DNA of 64,000 nt from Cladophialophora immunda (Eukaryota > Ascomycota > Eurotiomycetes > Chaetothyriales > Herpotrichiellaceae). The notes under the pieces are model-generated. The model did not search any database. It was given only the letters and a program-made list of their open reading frames with translations, and was not told where the DNA came from. The DNA lies in NCBI RefSeq assembly GCF_000835495.1, contig NW_015622545.1, forward strand, positions 62,001-126,000. Reading direction: 5' to 3'. Of this stretch, positions 33,240 through 45,400 are shown in pieces. Every line of letters begins with the position of its first letter. Positions within the stretch are counted from its first letter, which is position 1. The translations under genes were made by a program, and so were the position numbers.

Positions 33240-33828
33240 GGTACCTCTAGGATCGGAGGATGACGGAGAAGTGAAATGAAATCTTCGAACAAAGAGGTGG
33301 ATTGAGACAGGCTTTTTGTCTCTGAAGCTGAAGGGTTTATACACAGCCCAGACCGCCTTGAGCGGATCGGGATGTGCTGTTCTGTACTGCGCCACCACCG
33401 CGATGCACAATCTGTGCAGATGATTAGCCCCTCGCAGAGCTGCCAACGCATGAAATGGTTGTTCTTGACACCCAGCCTCCTTGCTATATAATCGCCCGGC
33501 CAGGAGGAAGACGACTCGGCTGGCGAAGGAACTGCTGTGCCCAAGTGTCTTAAGCAGTGCATTTGAAGACAAAATTAAGGGAATGCACAAAAAGGAGAAC
33601 AGAAGGCGGTTGGAGCTGAGGTATTTTCATTCGTCCAAGTATACAGAAATTCACGTGTTCCATTCCTCCCTTCTCGCAAGGTTGTTGAGCGAAGTTTATC
33701 ATCATCGTCCCTAGTCATACATATCTGCCTTCAGCTCGTACATCGGGTCGTGTATAGCCCAGCCCATGCCTCTCCCCGTTCCTAAATGATCGTACAAAAC
33801 CGCAAAGAGATGAAAATCTCCACCTGAC
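33240..33828. other. Intergenic region between membrane protein and Zn2Cys6 gene
   Basis: This is the promoter of the membrane-protein gene and the 3' flank of the Zn2Cys6 regulator. No further gene is seen. Confidence 0.45.
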
Positions 33829-36284
33829 CTAGCCGCGATACGCCATCTGGCCGTCAAAGTCCTGCATCATCATATCCCACTGTGCCCAATCCATGGGCAT
33901 GTCTCCAACGTCCAGATCCTGAGCAAAATTGGGCTCTGATGCGAGCATGACACCGTCTCCCGCAAGGGGCGTCGGGATGGGCTGGAACGCTGGGAGTGGG
34001 AGCTGATGCGGGACGCCCGCGCCGCTAGGAAACCCACTCGCAGGGAATTGAGGAGCCATGTAGTTGCTGGTCGACTGTTCTGGCAAGGGCTGGTTTTCCC
34101 ACCCCGGCATCGTCGAATATTGTTCACTCCTGGCCGCAGAAACAGCCGCGTTATCGACAGTCTTGGGTGCCTTGTTTGACGAGGTGGCGGCAGTCGTCGT
34201 TGCGCGCATGAGCGGTCCACTTTCGCGCTGCTCACGGAGCAGCTTGATGTACTCCGGTGTTACTTTTGGGAAAACACCATTGGTAGTCTCGCGAAGCGCG
34301 GCCTCTCTTGCACTGTAGGCTTTGAGACAAAGACTTCCTACTGCGACATGCAGCGGCTTCTTATAGTCCGACACAAAGTGAGGATGATGTCGGTAGATCT
34401 CGTCGATCTCTTGCCATGCCTTGTCGACTTCATCGCCAAGTGTGCGTTCTTTGAGTTCGTTGAGAATGTAGATGAAAGCTTGCCATATAAAGAAGACTCT
34501 GGTGTGCCACATGAACCTCCGCAATTGTTTGGATGAATGTGCCAAATTGATGCCTTCGAGAAGGTTCATTGAGACGTTCCAGAGGTACTCTTTTTCTGCA
34601 GGGGGAACGTCTGTCTCTTTGGCCCATTTGCGGGGATGGTGGGCCATAAGCCTCATGCTGTTGATTGCCCCTCTCCCGATTATGATAGCCATGAATTGTA
34701 TGGGATTGGATGGGTCGCAGTATCTCAAAAACTTCTCCTCTAGACGCTGCTCTAGCTCGTTGATAAAAGCATCTCTCTCCTCTAGGTAACTTGTAAAAGG
34801 CGAGTCAATGCGAAGATGCTCAAGGGCAACATTCGACCTCTGCTTGAACTTCTCCTTCCAATAGTTGCCCAACTCGCAGCGCAGAAGGCAGGATATCATT
34901 TCCGTAGGTCGAGTGTGAGGGACCGGCGGCTCCTTCATATCTGGGTAGATGTCTTCATCGTTGACGTTGCTTGGTACCAGAGTATCAGACATGGAGAAAT
35001 CGCCGGATCGGCCAGAGCCACTGAGTTCTGCTGACCGAAAATCCAAAGTGGTGATCTGCCACCACAGACGCCGGCGCATTTCGGTCTCAAATGGCGAAAC
35101 TCCAAGACTTGTCCCGTCTCGATGAAGTCCCATACCCTGCCCGATACGGCTCGCCACGCCGGCCAACGTCCAAGTGGTTCGCGCATCGTAGTCTTCGCGC
35201 ATCGTCAAAAGGTAGAGGAAGAAGGCCTGGAGAACCACCAGCTCCGATGTTGCCATGAATCTCGCTCGGGCAAGGGCTTTACGGGTCGCATGCCGATATC
35301 TCGCGAGAACAATTTTGCGAGGCTCGCCGAGCTTCATTTCGCACTCGTCATCGTCGATCGAATAGACAGCTGAACTATAAATTGCGAACATCAGTGCCTC
35401 GAGACCCCGCGGTAGGTTATCGAGCTGCGAGGAGGCTTGGACGAATGTCTTCTGAAGGGTTGGTTGGTGGACCAGTTTGGTCATAGGATTGATGTTGTCC
35501 AGGAATATTTGCCATAGGATAAGGATGTTGTTCGGCGAGGGGTGCAATTGTTGGACTGGATTGCTAGAGGGGGTATATCCGAGAATGAAATCGGTGTTCT
35601 CCTCGATAGGAGAACCGATTTCATCTTCGTCCTCGGAATACTCGGCGATTGCTTCGTTTGGTTCTCGAAACTAGGGAAGTAACATCAGTATTCAGGGACA
35701 CCAACATGGAGAGCAGACCCCGACGGCAGGCCTGCGTCTCCACATGGAACATGTTCTGGTAGTTGGAAATAGTTCGACTTGGGGGGGGGGGGAGGTTATT
35801 TAGGGAATCTTACCTCCTCAGAGAGACTTGCCCAGAGAGGGTTTTCAATAAAGCGGGATTTTCCCTGGTCCACAATCAACTGCCCGGATTTTTGGAGCTC
35901 GGGCGGGTATGCCGCAAAGATTTCGCGCTGCTTTGCGAGCACGCTTTCTGCGTCCGGGCTCAGTTGCTGTGGGGAGCCTATAGGTTGCGAACCGGAAGGA
36001 CTCTCAAAGGTTGTCGATACGGAGGGCACCGTGGGAGTGACTTCGGTGTCGATGTCGATGCCCTTGCTCTTGAGGAGTTCTTCGCATTTCTTGAGTCGGG
36101 CCAGCAGCAGGTCCTCTTGAGTGCGCTTCTTCCTGCGGCGAGGAGCTGGTGGAATGCGGAAGATACATTCGACTTTGGACTTGACGCAATTCGAGCAGGG
36201 GCTCTGCTTATCACATTTGACTTTGCGCTCAAAGCACCGAATGCAGGAGAATGCCTTTGCGGGCGGCGGCCCAGCGGCGCTCAT
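33829..36284 (-). CDS. Zn2Cys6 transcription factor, 2 exons
   Basis: Exons 36284-35814 and 35670-33829 join in phase to 770 residues. The zinc cluster is C14, C17, C24, C30, C33, C40 (spacing 2-6-5-2-6). It is followed by a strongly basic linker (PPAPRRRKKR) and a short dimerisation helix (LLLARLKKCEELLKSKG). The fungal transcription-factor middle domain begins near ILILWQIFLDNINPMTKLVH and includes TWTLAGVASRIGQGMGLHRDG and RRRLWWQI, which are textbook for PF04082. The C terminus is Pro/Gln/Met-rich (MPMDWAQWDMMMQDFD) and probably activates. The 143-base intron contains a 12-base G run. Target genes cannot be told. Neighbours are not an obvious pathway. Confidence 0.9.
35781..35792 (+). repeat. 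G12 homopolymer inside an intron
   Basis: Twelve G on the plus strand (C on the transcript) lie in the only intron of the Zn2Cys6 gene, about 20 bases from its 5' splice site. Confidence 0.85.
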
Positions 36285-38685
36285 GACTTCTGCTCAACGT
36301 TCGGGTCGAGCTCAGGTGTAAAACAGTGCCTGCAAAGTGCCTGATCAGGGCGGATTGCTATCTCTTGTCACAGGTGGACGCCAGTAGGTTGAGACGTGTC
36401 ATGTCAGTCCCGAAACAAGCGACAAGCCAGGTAGGGAGGGAGGAGATATAGATTGCTTTCAGCCTGGAGGATGAAGCTGGTCAATATCAACCGTCGGAGT
36501 CATGAAGGATGATCATTGGCTGGTTGAAGCTTCAGCTGCAGATGAAAAATCAGGCAGCCAGGAAGACAAATGGCGGCAGTGATGGTTTCGGAGTCAAGCG
36601 ATGCAGGATACGAACAAGATACGAAGCCCGACGAGGTGCCAAGATGCCAAGCTTAGTTCCGGATTGGGACGAGAACGACGCCGCCCTAAGCAGCTCCCCT
36701 TCGCCGTTGTGGGCTTCAATCCATATACAACGCCATACACCACTTCCACTACAAAGTCAGCCTGGATCGCCTAGACGTCAGGAATCTGTCCCTGACAGGT
36801 ATCCGTATCTACTATAGTGCCGAACCACCGGCCACGACTGCCGCGATATTCCGTCTTGCTGAAAACCGAGGGATCGAAGTACCATTCCTGACGCTGGCCC
36901 CCTCTATCTCTCCTGGTGAGTTGCTCTCTCATCTCTGGATAGAGTGTCCGTAGACTGGAGCTTGAGAATGATCCTTCCCTCTTTCTTCATATGGCGGACA
37001 AATGAGCCTTTCTTTCTTCTCTGCCCTAGAAAAAGGAGGATGCGACGTGGCTGTCCACGCACCAGTGTTGGTTTCTGCTGATTTGGTTTTTTGAGATGTG
37101 CATGGCTTCATCCATAGCCTTATAGTCCTGGAGATAGGCATGTGGGCATCTTCCGTCCTGCAGAGATGACGGCGATAAGTCTACCCTCAGCCCAGTTCTC
37201 GGCATCGATGACTGTTTGGAGTTGAGGAAGGCCTTGATACGTATGATAATAGAAGGGCGATCACCAAACAGGATGGGGAGAAGGTATACCAATACTGTCC
37301 TCGCTTGTCTAACGTGCCTCGACAAGGGAGCCTCGGGTTTGGGAGAAGAGGGCGACATTAATGACGAGGATGGCATTGTCGTTGCCGTCCGGTACATCGA
37401 ACAGGTATTTGCGTTCTCTCATCAATTTCCGCCTCTCGTCCTACCAGCATTCAGATCCTCCTGCAAATCAAAGAGATTTCGGCTTGAGAAACGGCCACGT
37501 TGACGACGATGATGGTCTCGACGACAGGAATGAATGCAGACACACCAAGCTTGGCCTCAACTTTGACCTACGAACAGCAAGTTCAGTAGACACGGTTAAC
37601 TCCGTCCGGCCCTCGATTCTTCTACCTCTTTGTTATTATTCTCATCATCATGCACAGCTGACCAAGTCCAGTTCAATTTTATAAGCCAGCATCGCTGTCG
37701 TGGATCTGCAATCGGTGGCGACTAGTTATTCGCTAGGCCATAGCGAAACTCCAATAGTCGACCGGCCTCCGCAAATTGCGCCACGTTTTGCACCACTTGG
37801 GGAGTGGGCGAGGACGAAGATCTTCCACATTTCCGCCCTCGCCTGTTTGCGTGGGGATGTGAGTTCATTTCGGACCGAGTTTCAGCGTCAAAAACAGTGG
37901 TGATACAAGGCCCTCGATGGAAGAGAAGTTGCTGTTGATTTGGTCACACCTAGGATATTATTAGCCCTTTGCATGGGGGGGAAGAAGTTCCCTAGGTTGA
38001 CTTAGGCCCCCTTGAGACACGCAATGCTCTACCACCACTCTTACTGAGGACTACCTACTGTGGGTAGGCTGTGCCCAAGCCAACAACGCTTGGGCCAGCA
38101 AGCGCCGGAAACGCTGGTTCTTTAGGGTTCTTAGGGTCTCATGTTTGTTGATCCTCCCCAAAAGACGGGCTTATTTGGTGGGTTTGTTTTCAATGCCGCC
38201 CAATTCCGCGCGGTAGGGCTTAACTTATCTATCTTTTAAGAGTGGCCCGCTCTAATCTGTGAAAACCACATTCCTGGAGCAAGGCTTTTTTGTCCTCGAC
38301 TCGCCTTATGGCCTTTTGGGGTCGCTTGTTGTGCCTTCTTTCCGGCCCCAATCTCACGATGACGGGGCACCAAGAGCACAACAATCGGAAGCAAATGGCC
38401 GAACCAATGCCCAACACCACCATCGTCCCCAGCCTTGTCGGTTGTTATGTTTGTGTGGCCTGCTTAGTAGCTGGCCCCGTCAGCAAAGCCATCCCCCAGA
38501 TTCTTGGTGGTGGTCGATCTGTTGCCATTGGACAGGCCCACCGTCATCCGTTGCGGCGGGCGGGTATAATGTCTTGAAAATGCTCTGTTGTATTCCCTCC
38601 TTCCAATATCTTTCGAGCTCTTCGCTGGCTGGATCTTGAGAATTTGGGTGAGCTGTTGATTGACAGCTTCTGCACGGTTGCCACC
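36285..38685. other. Long divergent intergenic region (2.4 kb)
   Basis: This lies between the Zn2Cys6 gene (minus) and a coiled-coil protein gene (plus). Frames of up to about 120 codons occur on both strands, but none looks like protein or splices into one. It may be a large regulatory region, or hold a non-coding RNA that sequence alone does not show. Confidence 0.4.
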
Positions 38686-40564
38686 ATGTCTGTCACATAC
38701 CCTGGGTGGAATGCAGACGACATCAGTGACGCTGCAAGGGCGATTCACACTCTGCTAAAGAACGTGGAGCCGCGCAAAGGTGCCAAACGGAAACACAGAG
38801 AGCAATTGCAGTATTTACGACACTACCTGCTTCCAAAACTTCGTCTGATTGGGGGCTATGTCAAAGACATTGAGGAGAGCGACGACTATCCGCGCAAGGC
38901 AGAGTGGGAGGCTGATCTGACCGCTCTGGAACAGGCCTGGCACAAGTTCGAAGACTATCTCATCAGCCGGCAAGCGCTCCTGCCTGGGAGCCCCAACCTC
39001 GACGGCGTGAAGGACGACCTCGCTTGGACTTGGGATGAGCTCTCTGGAAAAATCGAAGAGATCAGGCTAACAGCCAGGGATGTCTTGGACGACGTCGACA
39101 GACTCATCCTGCTTGAGATATGGTAGGTTATTCTTCAACCACTTCGCGTCTGGCAATGTTCCTGACAATGGCGCCTCCAGCGACAGGTTTGGCCTCGTAC
39201 TGCCGAGGCTGGACACCATGGTTGACAAGATTGAGAGCTACGGCGAATGTGTGTCGACGTACCGCAAAGACGTCCAAGAAGTGCTGTACACGATCCGGTC
39301 CAACAGGCAAGATCTCGAGTCGCTGAACAACCTCATGGACGGAAGCATGGCCGACCTCGCCCGGAAGATCACCGACAGCCAGAGCGAAACCGAAGCCATC
39401 AAGTCGCAACTGGAAGCCACATCGGAAAAGCTGGATCACCTGCTCGCCCAACTCGCCGAACAGCGGAGGAACTGCACGACCAAGACCGACAGGAAGTACC
39501 TGGACCAGCTGCGCAAGGAAGTCAAGAAGCAATCCGCCTCCGTAGCGCATCTGAGGACCTCGGTTGACGAGAACACGGGCGTCATGGCCGAGTTCTTGCG
39601 CGCCCTGGAGAAACTGGATGTCAGGAGGGGCATCTCGCAGTGTGCCTCCGGTGCGCTCACCGACATGAGCGAAATGCTGAGCAAGACGGTGTCCTCACTC
39701 GAGAGACTCTGCGACAGCCTCAAGCGGCAGACCTCCAACCTCCTGTTCAAGAAGGCAAGGTTCTGGAGACGGGCGAAGTCGACAGACGAGATCCCTTCTC
39801 CCGCCGATCACGACGGTGGCGAGTCAAACAAGAGCCCATCGGAGTCTGAGGAGGTGTCTTCGAGTGCAACGAGTGCTGAGGACGGTAGCGACTCTGCGAA
39901 CTCCAGCACACGAGTCGAGACTTCGCCTGCCGCTTCGGAAGAAAACCCCGATGCCGCTCCTCTGACAGAGACCACCGCCATTTCTACATCCATGGTCGTG
40001 GCCCTGCCAGCTCCTCTCGGCGACGCGAAGTCCGCAGGAATCTCCATTCGAGACCTGACCATCCTCCTCGCCGCGTCGCCCGAAGAAGCAGCAGAAGCCG
40101 CAGCCGCCGCCGCCGCCGCCATCACAGACACCTTTTCGACCTCTCCGCCTCCTCTCCCGCGCAGATCGTCCGCCCGGAAATCCTACCAGTACGTGCTCCG
40201 CACGCGGTCCCAGCGCCAGAGCCAGGCCCTCTCCTTCCGGGCGATCGCAGGGCCCACGACTCCCGCAGCGCACACAGCGGCAACGACGGGACTGTTCCCG
40301 TCGGCGCAACACTCGACGTCGTCGTCGTGGTCGTCCATGTCTCTGGCGCTGTCCTCGTCCGAGGTGGACTCGCCGTGTCCGATCTTCTCGGCGCCGTCGT
40401 CGTTGCCGTCCCCGCCCTCGTCCGTCTATGAGGATTCGATCGGGGATTTCACGCCCTCGTATCCCGCTGCCGCGGTGCATGTTGCTGCTCCTGCAGAGGC
40501 GTTGTCGCTACTGGCTCAGCTTGAGAAGCGGTACAGCTTGACGGTCGTGTCGGCGTGCACATAG
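38686..40564 (+). CDS. Coiled-coil protein with Ala run, unknown function, 2 exons
   Basis: Exons 38686-39122 and 39181-40564 join in phase (LLEI|CDRFGLVLPRL) to 606 residues. The family is not recognised. The N-terminal ~145 residues are helical and charged. Next comes a long coiled coil, roughly residues 150-330 (DTMVDKIESYGECVSTYRK through SLERLCDSLKRQ). A low-complexity tail is rich in Ser, Glu and Ala, with an eight- or nine-Ala run near residue 450 encoded by GCC/GCA repeats, followed by Pro-rich and Ser-rich parts. There is no signal peptide, membrane helix or known catalytic motif. The layout suits a scaffold or cytoskeletal adaptor, but that is only inference. Confidence 0.6.
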
Positions 40565-41107
40565 CCGAGCTTTGGGGACCCTTCACGACCCGAACACGAT
40601 GATATACTGCCACTGGGGCGCAATAGTTTGGTAGAGGGGTGTTTTGTAGACCAGTTGTTCATTTCACTACCCTTCGGGTTCGTTGCTCTGGCTCCATCGC
40701 CTTGAATTGCAGAGCTTCATATGCGCATTACAAGAGGATATCCGCTATTTGGACTGGGAGTTTGAGGGGCGTAATACTGGGCAGGTGCTGTGGCCGTGTA
40801 GGGCTGCTTGCAGAGATAACATTCTCTTGTCTACCTAATTGGAAATGACTCGTCTTCTCACAGTGGTTTTCTCATAAGGAGCTTGGTTTCTGGAGTATCC
40901 ACAACGCGGCCAGCTAGGAAAATAGCACACAGTGCATCTCTTTAATGCAAATTGCTTGACACTCTCATAGTCATTCGAGGTTTCTTGAGCATTCTCCTTC
41001 CATCAAGCATTCACGCAGAGTTGACCACCGTCCCCCTTCCCCTTCCAGTGGTTGAATTCGAGAATGTTACATTGTCCCCAACAACATCTCATCCACCTGC
41101 ATATGCT
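40565..41107. terminator. Convergent 3' region between coiled-coil gene and SDR
   Basis: The coiled-coil gene ends at 40564 (plus) and the SDR ends at 41108 (minus). The 540 bases between presumably hold both terminators. Nothing else is apparent. Confidence 0.4.
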
Positions 41108-42148
41108 TTAACCATTTACAATCACCCCGCCGTTCGGATGTAGGCTCTGCCCGCTGATCATGCTGCTGTCCGGGCTTGCCAAGAACACAAAGCACGTGGC
41201 AATCTCACTGGGTTGAGCGGGCCGGCCCAAGGGCGAGGTGAACTGCTTCTGCGCGTCTTCGTTCATGGTGCTCGGGATGAGAGGTGTCCATACTGGGCCA
41301 GGACAGACGGCGTTGACGCGTATGCCCTTGCTCATTTGCTGGTTTGCCAGGCCGCGCGTAAATGAGACGATTGCTGCAAATCAGTCAGAAACAGTCATGT
41401 TCACTCGAATGGACACGGGAAACACTTGCCTCCTTTGCTAGATGTATAGTCAAGCAGATCGGGTCGACCGATGTAAGCATTGATTGAGGCGTTGTTGATT
41501 ATGGCGTCGCCGCGCTTCATATGCGGAATAAGGAACTTAGCCAGATAGAAATATGGGTGGATGTTGGTCTCGAATGTCTTGTGCCATTGCTCAATCGAAA
41601 TGTCTGTAATGTCCATCTGCATCATCTGGTACGCTGCGTTGTTGACCTACGTCTTGGTGTCAGCCTATCAGGCTCATGCAATACTCGCCATCTATTTGTC
41701 ATACCAAGATGTTGATCCTGCCCATGGCCTGCAGCGCGGCGTCTATAACCTTCTGACAGTTCTCCGGTCTCCTGAGGTCGGTGGCAAAGAGATGACATGT
41801 CCGCCCGAGCTTTTCGACCCGGCGTTTAGTCTCCTGTGCATCCTCTTCTTCTTCTGGCAAGTAGACGATGAAGCTGTCGGCACCTTCCATTGCATACAAG
41901 ATCGCTATGGCGCGTCCAATTCCGCTGTCCCCCCCAGAGATGAGGGCTTTCTTGCCTTCCAATTTCCCTGCCGCCTTGTATGGCTGCCATCCACCGTCTG
42001 CGGCTGGGAGCTTGTCATGGATAGGCTCGACAGGCAAGTCACCTTCTTTTCCGGGAGGGTCTTGGTGAGAGACCGGCGGTAGGAAACCCTGCTCGAATTG
42101 GCCCTTGCCACCGGTGGCTTCTTTGACTGTGCTTTTGATCGTCTCCAT
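41108..42148 (-). CDS. Short-chain dehydrogenase (YghA-like, extended N terminus), 3 exons with GC-AG intron
   Basis: This is an NAD(P)-dependent oxidoreductase of the SDR type with an N-terminal extension (QPxxDGGWQPYKAAGKLEGKKALISGGDSGIG), known from bacterial YghA and fungal relatives. Exons 42148-41705, 41646-41430 and 41373-41108 join to 308 residues. The cofactor loop is SGGDSGIG, the NNAA motif follows strand 4, and the catalytic part is IINNASINAY then YTSSKG. The last intron starts with GC (GCAAGT) and ends with CAG. Only this removal restores SSKGAIVSFTRGLANQ. The end is HPNGGVIVNG. The gene shares a promoter region with a drug-type MFS pump transcribed the other way, a pairing that hints at a detoxification role. 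Confidence 0.9.
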
Positions 42149-43121
42149 GATTTAACTGGAACTCGGCTGTATGTGTAAGTCAAGGAGGTTCGAATGAGAA
42201 GACGTGGAGCGGGTGAGATGAGGCATTGTAGTCGTGATATTCACTGTTGATTCCTACAAAAGGATTTCTCGAGATCAACGTCATCTAGATGCTGATGTCA
42301 CAGAAGCATCTCACGTGGGAGGCCGAAATGCGTGCGTGAGGCGGAAGACATACCCGGCAGCGCCAGATGAATTTTCTTCCATCTTTCGACTTGGCTCACA
42401 GGTGGGAATTATATTATATTCTGCAATGGACTTAATCAGTGGAGCGTTAGGAACGCAAAAGAGATCCTGGAGGCGAAGACGAAGTGGAAGTTGAAGTGAA
42501 AAGTCAAGCAAGAGAAGAGAAGGAATTCCCAGCCAATGAGGAAAAAGGTCTCGTCTGGCATAAGATTTATCGCCAGCACATCTTCTCGCTCGTCTCCTTC
42601 TCATCCTGCGACCTCACTTCCCTCTTCACAGCAACGTCTCTCCCCGATGATAACTTTGTTGCATACAGCATCTTAATCTCGAGGATCGCAATGTTATCAT
42701 GATCGAGCAGTTTCATCTCCAGCTGGAGACCTGCGGTTTCCCCTCGTCCGCCTCTTTGCTGGGACTCGGACGCAGTTTTAGTCCTCGGGCCCGAACGTCG
42801 ACACCCACAAGTTGTCGCCGGTCCTCCAGTGTCCGTTGATTGGTGCCTTAGATCGAAAGAGATGGTTCTACCACATGGCCGTTTTCAGTATGGCCGCTTC
42901 ATCCAATCTTTTTCTCGCGCCCGAGAGAGTATACTGGTCCATTTGCCTGGAGCCTATTCGCGATTGCAACCACGGTAGGTTCAGCATGGAGGAAAACATG
43001 AGATCCATCTCAAACATTAATATCCTCTTCGCCGTTCCCATGTTAGCACGCATATTTGGTCTGCAACTTCACCACTTGGAATTGCTTTGGTACAACCAGA
43101 TCTCTTATACTCTTCAACAAA
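42149..43121. promoter_or_regulatory. Divergent promoter, SDR / MFS pump
   Basis: About 970 bases lie between outward-facing start codons. Short frames are not gene-like. The leader of the pump gene is CT/AC-rich just before its ATG. Confidence 0.45.
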
Positions 43122-44935
43122 ATGGCGCAGAAGGAGCTGTCTACAGACTTGCAGAGCCGCTCCAGCGGAGATGCTTCCAAACCAGCTGAACCCGTCGAAC
43201 AGGAGGAATACCCTCCCCTCTCAAAGGTTATTGTCATTGTGGCTGCAATGATGTGTACGGCTTTCCTGGTTGCATTGGTAATGACATCCAAACACTCATT
43301 CCCCTCCTTTTCAAGGACTAACAAACTGGCCAGGATCGTCTGATCATCGCAACAGCCATCCCTGTCATCACCAACCATTTCAACTCCCTGGCAGACGTAG
43401 GTTGGTATGCATCGGCCTACCTCCTCACAATGTCCGCATTCCAACTCTTCATCGGCCGAATCTACACCTTCTACAACCCCAAAACGGTATACATTGCCTG
43501 TGTGGGTATATTCGAGTTGGGCTCTTTGGTCTGCGGCGCTGCCCCGAACTCCACCGCACTTATTATCGGTCGTGCTATTGCAGGTGTCGGCAGCGCAGGC
43601 ATCTTCTCTGGGGCCATCATAATGATTGTCTACCTCGTCCCGCTACAGAAGCGGCCCGCCTGGAGCGGCATTTTTGGTGCCGTGTTTGCAGTCGCTTCGG
43701 TTGCCGGACCCTTGTTGGGCGGCGTATTTACCGACAAGGTCTCTTGGAGGTGGTGTTTCTATATCAACCTGCCCGTCGGTGGAGTTATGATGGTGGTGCT
43801 CTTCTTCGTGCTCCAACTCCCAGCTGCCGCCACGGAGAGAGCCAAAGTCCCCTTCAAGGAAAAGCTCCGAAAACTCGATCCCATCGGAACAGCGGTCTTC
43901 ATTCCTTCCATCGTCTGCCTCCTTTTGGCCCTGCAGTGGGGAGGTACCACATACAACTGGTCCGACGCCCGCATCATCGTTCTATTGATACTTTCAGGAA
44001 TTCTCTTCAGCATCTTCGTCTATCTCCAACATGTCTTCCAGGAGGGCGCCACCATTCCTCCGCGAATCATCAAGACTCGCTCCGTCTCCGCAGGCGTGTT
44101 GTATGCCTTCTTCAGCGGCTCAGGGATGATGACCATAGTCTACTTCCTCCCCATCTGGTTCCAAGCCATCAAAGGCGCCTCGGCTGTCCACTCAGGAATC
44201 ATGAATCTTCCAGCTGTGTTGGGTATCACAGTCTCCTCCATGCTCGCCGGCTTCGCAACCCGCAAGATCGGATATTTCACGCAATGGATGTACCTTTCAT
44301 GTATGCTGACGTCTATTGGCTCGGGACTCATCTCCACTTTTACGACCACTACAGCTCACCCAAAGTGGATCGGATATCAGGCCATTTATGGCTTGGGCTT
44401 GGGCTTGGGGATGCAACAGCCCAGTGTAGCTGCACAAGTTGCACTGGCTCGCAAGGACGTGCCCACGGGCGCATCAATGATGTTCTTTGCGCAAACGCTG
44501 GGCGGCTCCATCTTCGTCAGCGTCGCGAACAACATCTTCGACAACACTCTCGCCTCAGACCTGAAGAACATCCCCGGCGTCAATGCAAACGTGGTCACGC
44601 ACGTTGGAGCCACAGACCTCCGCGGCATTGTGCCCCCACAGTTCCTGCACTCTGTGCTTGTGGCATACAACGACGCGCTGAGGAATGCCTTTTACGTCGG
44701 TGTGGCCGTGTCTGCAACCACCATCCTCGGGGCCTTGGCCATGGAGTGGAAGAATCTGAAAAAAGTTGCTGCTGCGCAGCAGGCAGCGGCCAAGGCTGCG
44801 AGAGAGGCTGCCGCAAGCCAGAAGGATGATAGTAAGCCTGGTTCAGCTGATGGTACAGACACAGAGACAAAGGGGGGCGATGAACAGACGAAGCATGAGA
44901 TCGTTGATGAGAAGAATGCCGCCGAAGAAGTCTAG
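43122..44935 (+). CDS. MFS drug:H+ antiporter (14-TM, DHA2 type), 2 exons
   Basis: This is an efflux pump of the plasma membrane. Exons 43122-43277 and 43334-44935 join to 585 residues. The second exon opens with DRLIIATAIPVIT, the family motif of helix 1, which the intron splits from helix 1's start. GWYASAYLLTMSAFQL, GRAIAGVGSAGIFSG (motif C region), SWRWCFYINLPVGG and a later PPRIIKTRS loop are hallmark blocks of 14-helix fungal multidrug/toxin pumps. The C-terminal tail is long and soluble, with Ala/Lys-rich then Asp/Glu-rich parts. It is divergent from an SDR. Typical substrates are toxic metabolites or fungicides, but no specific one is indicated here. Confidence 0.92.
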
Positions 44936-45400
44936 TTGCACTTGCAATGCCAGGCCTCCTGATTATGCACGGCTGTTAGATAATACAGGTTTGTTTTTTG
45001 ATTTCCTACATTGCACGAGAATATAGGTTCACAAGTAGGATTAAACTATACTCAGGGAAGGATGAGTCTCCGCTCGGAAATCACGTACATAGAAGACGAA
45101 AAAGTTGTGCTACTCATTCTTGGATCATTCATTCTGTAAGTGGCTTTATACTGGGCGCAGTTGTGTGCCTTAATATCCTTCCTCGTTGCCATTGTGGTGA
45201 TACAGATAGGAGACCATGTTGAGCAACTGATCAGCCTTTGGATGGAACGAGATAATACCGTGGTACACTGTTCCCCCCTGTCGCTGGTTTGGGGGGGGGG
45301 GGGGGGGTATTCTGCCACGGACAGTCGACCAACGTAGAACACACACCGACCCGCGCTCAGCGTCTCCGTGGAAGGAAGCCAGCGTTGACATGTTCCAACT
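44936..45400. terminator. Convergent 3' region with G17 run
   Basis: This lies between the ends of the MFS pump (plus) and an SDR (minus). It includes a long G run and otherwise no gene-like frame. Confidence 0.4.
45291..45307 (+). repeat. G17 homopolymer
   Basis: Seventeen consecutive G lie about 100 bases beyond the stop codon of the mitochondrial-type SDR gene. Confidence 0.88.
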
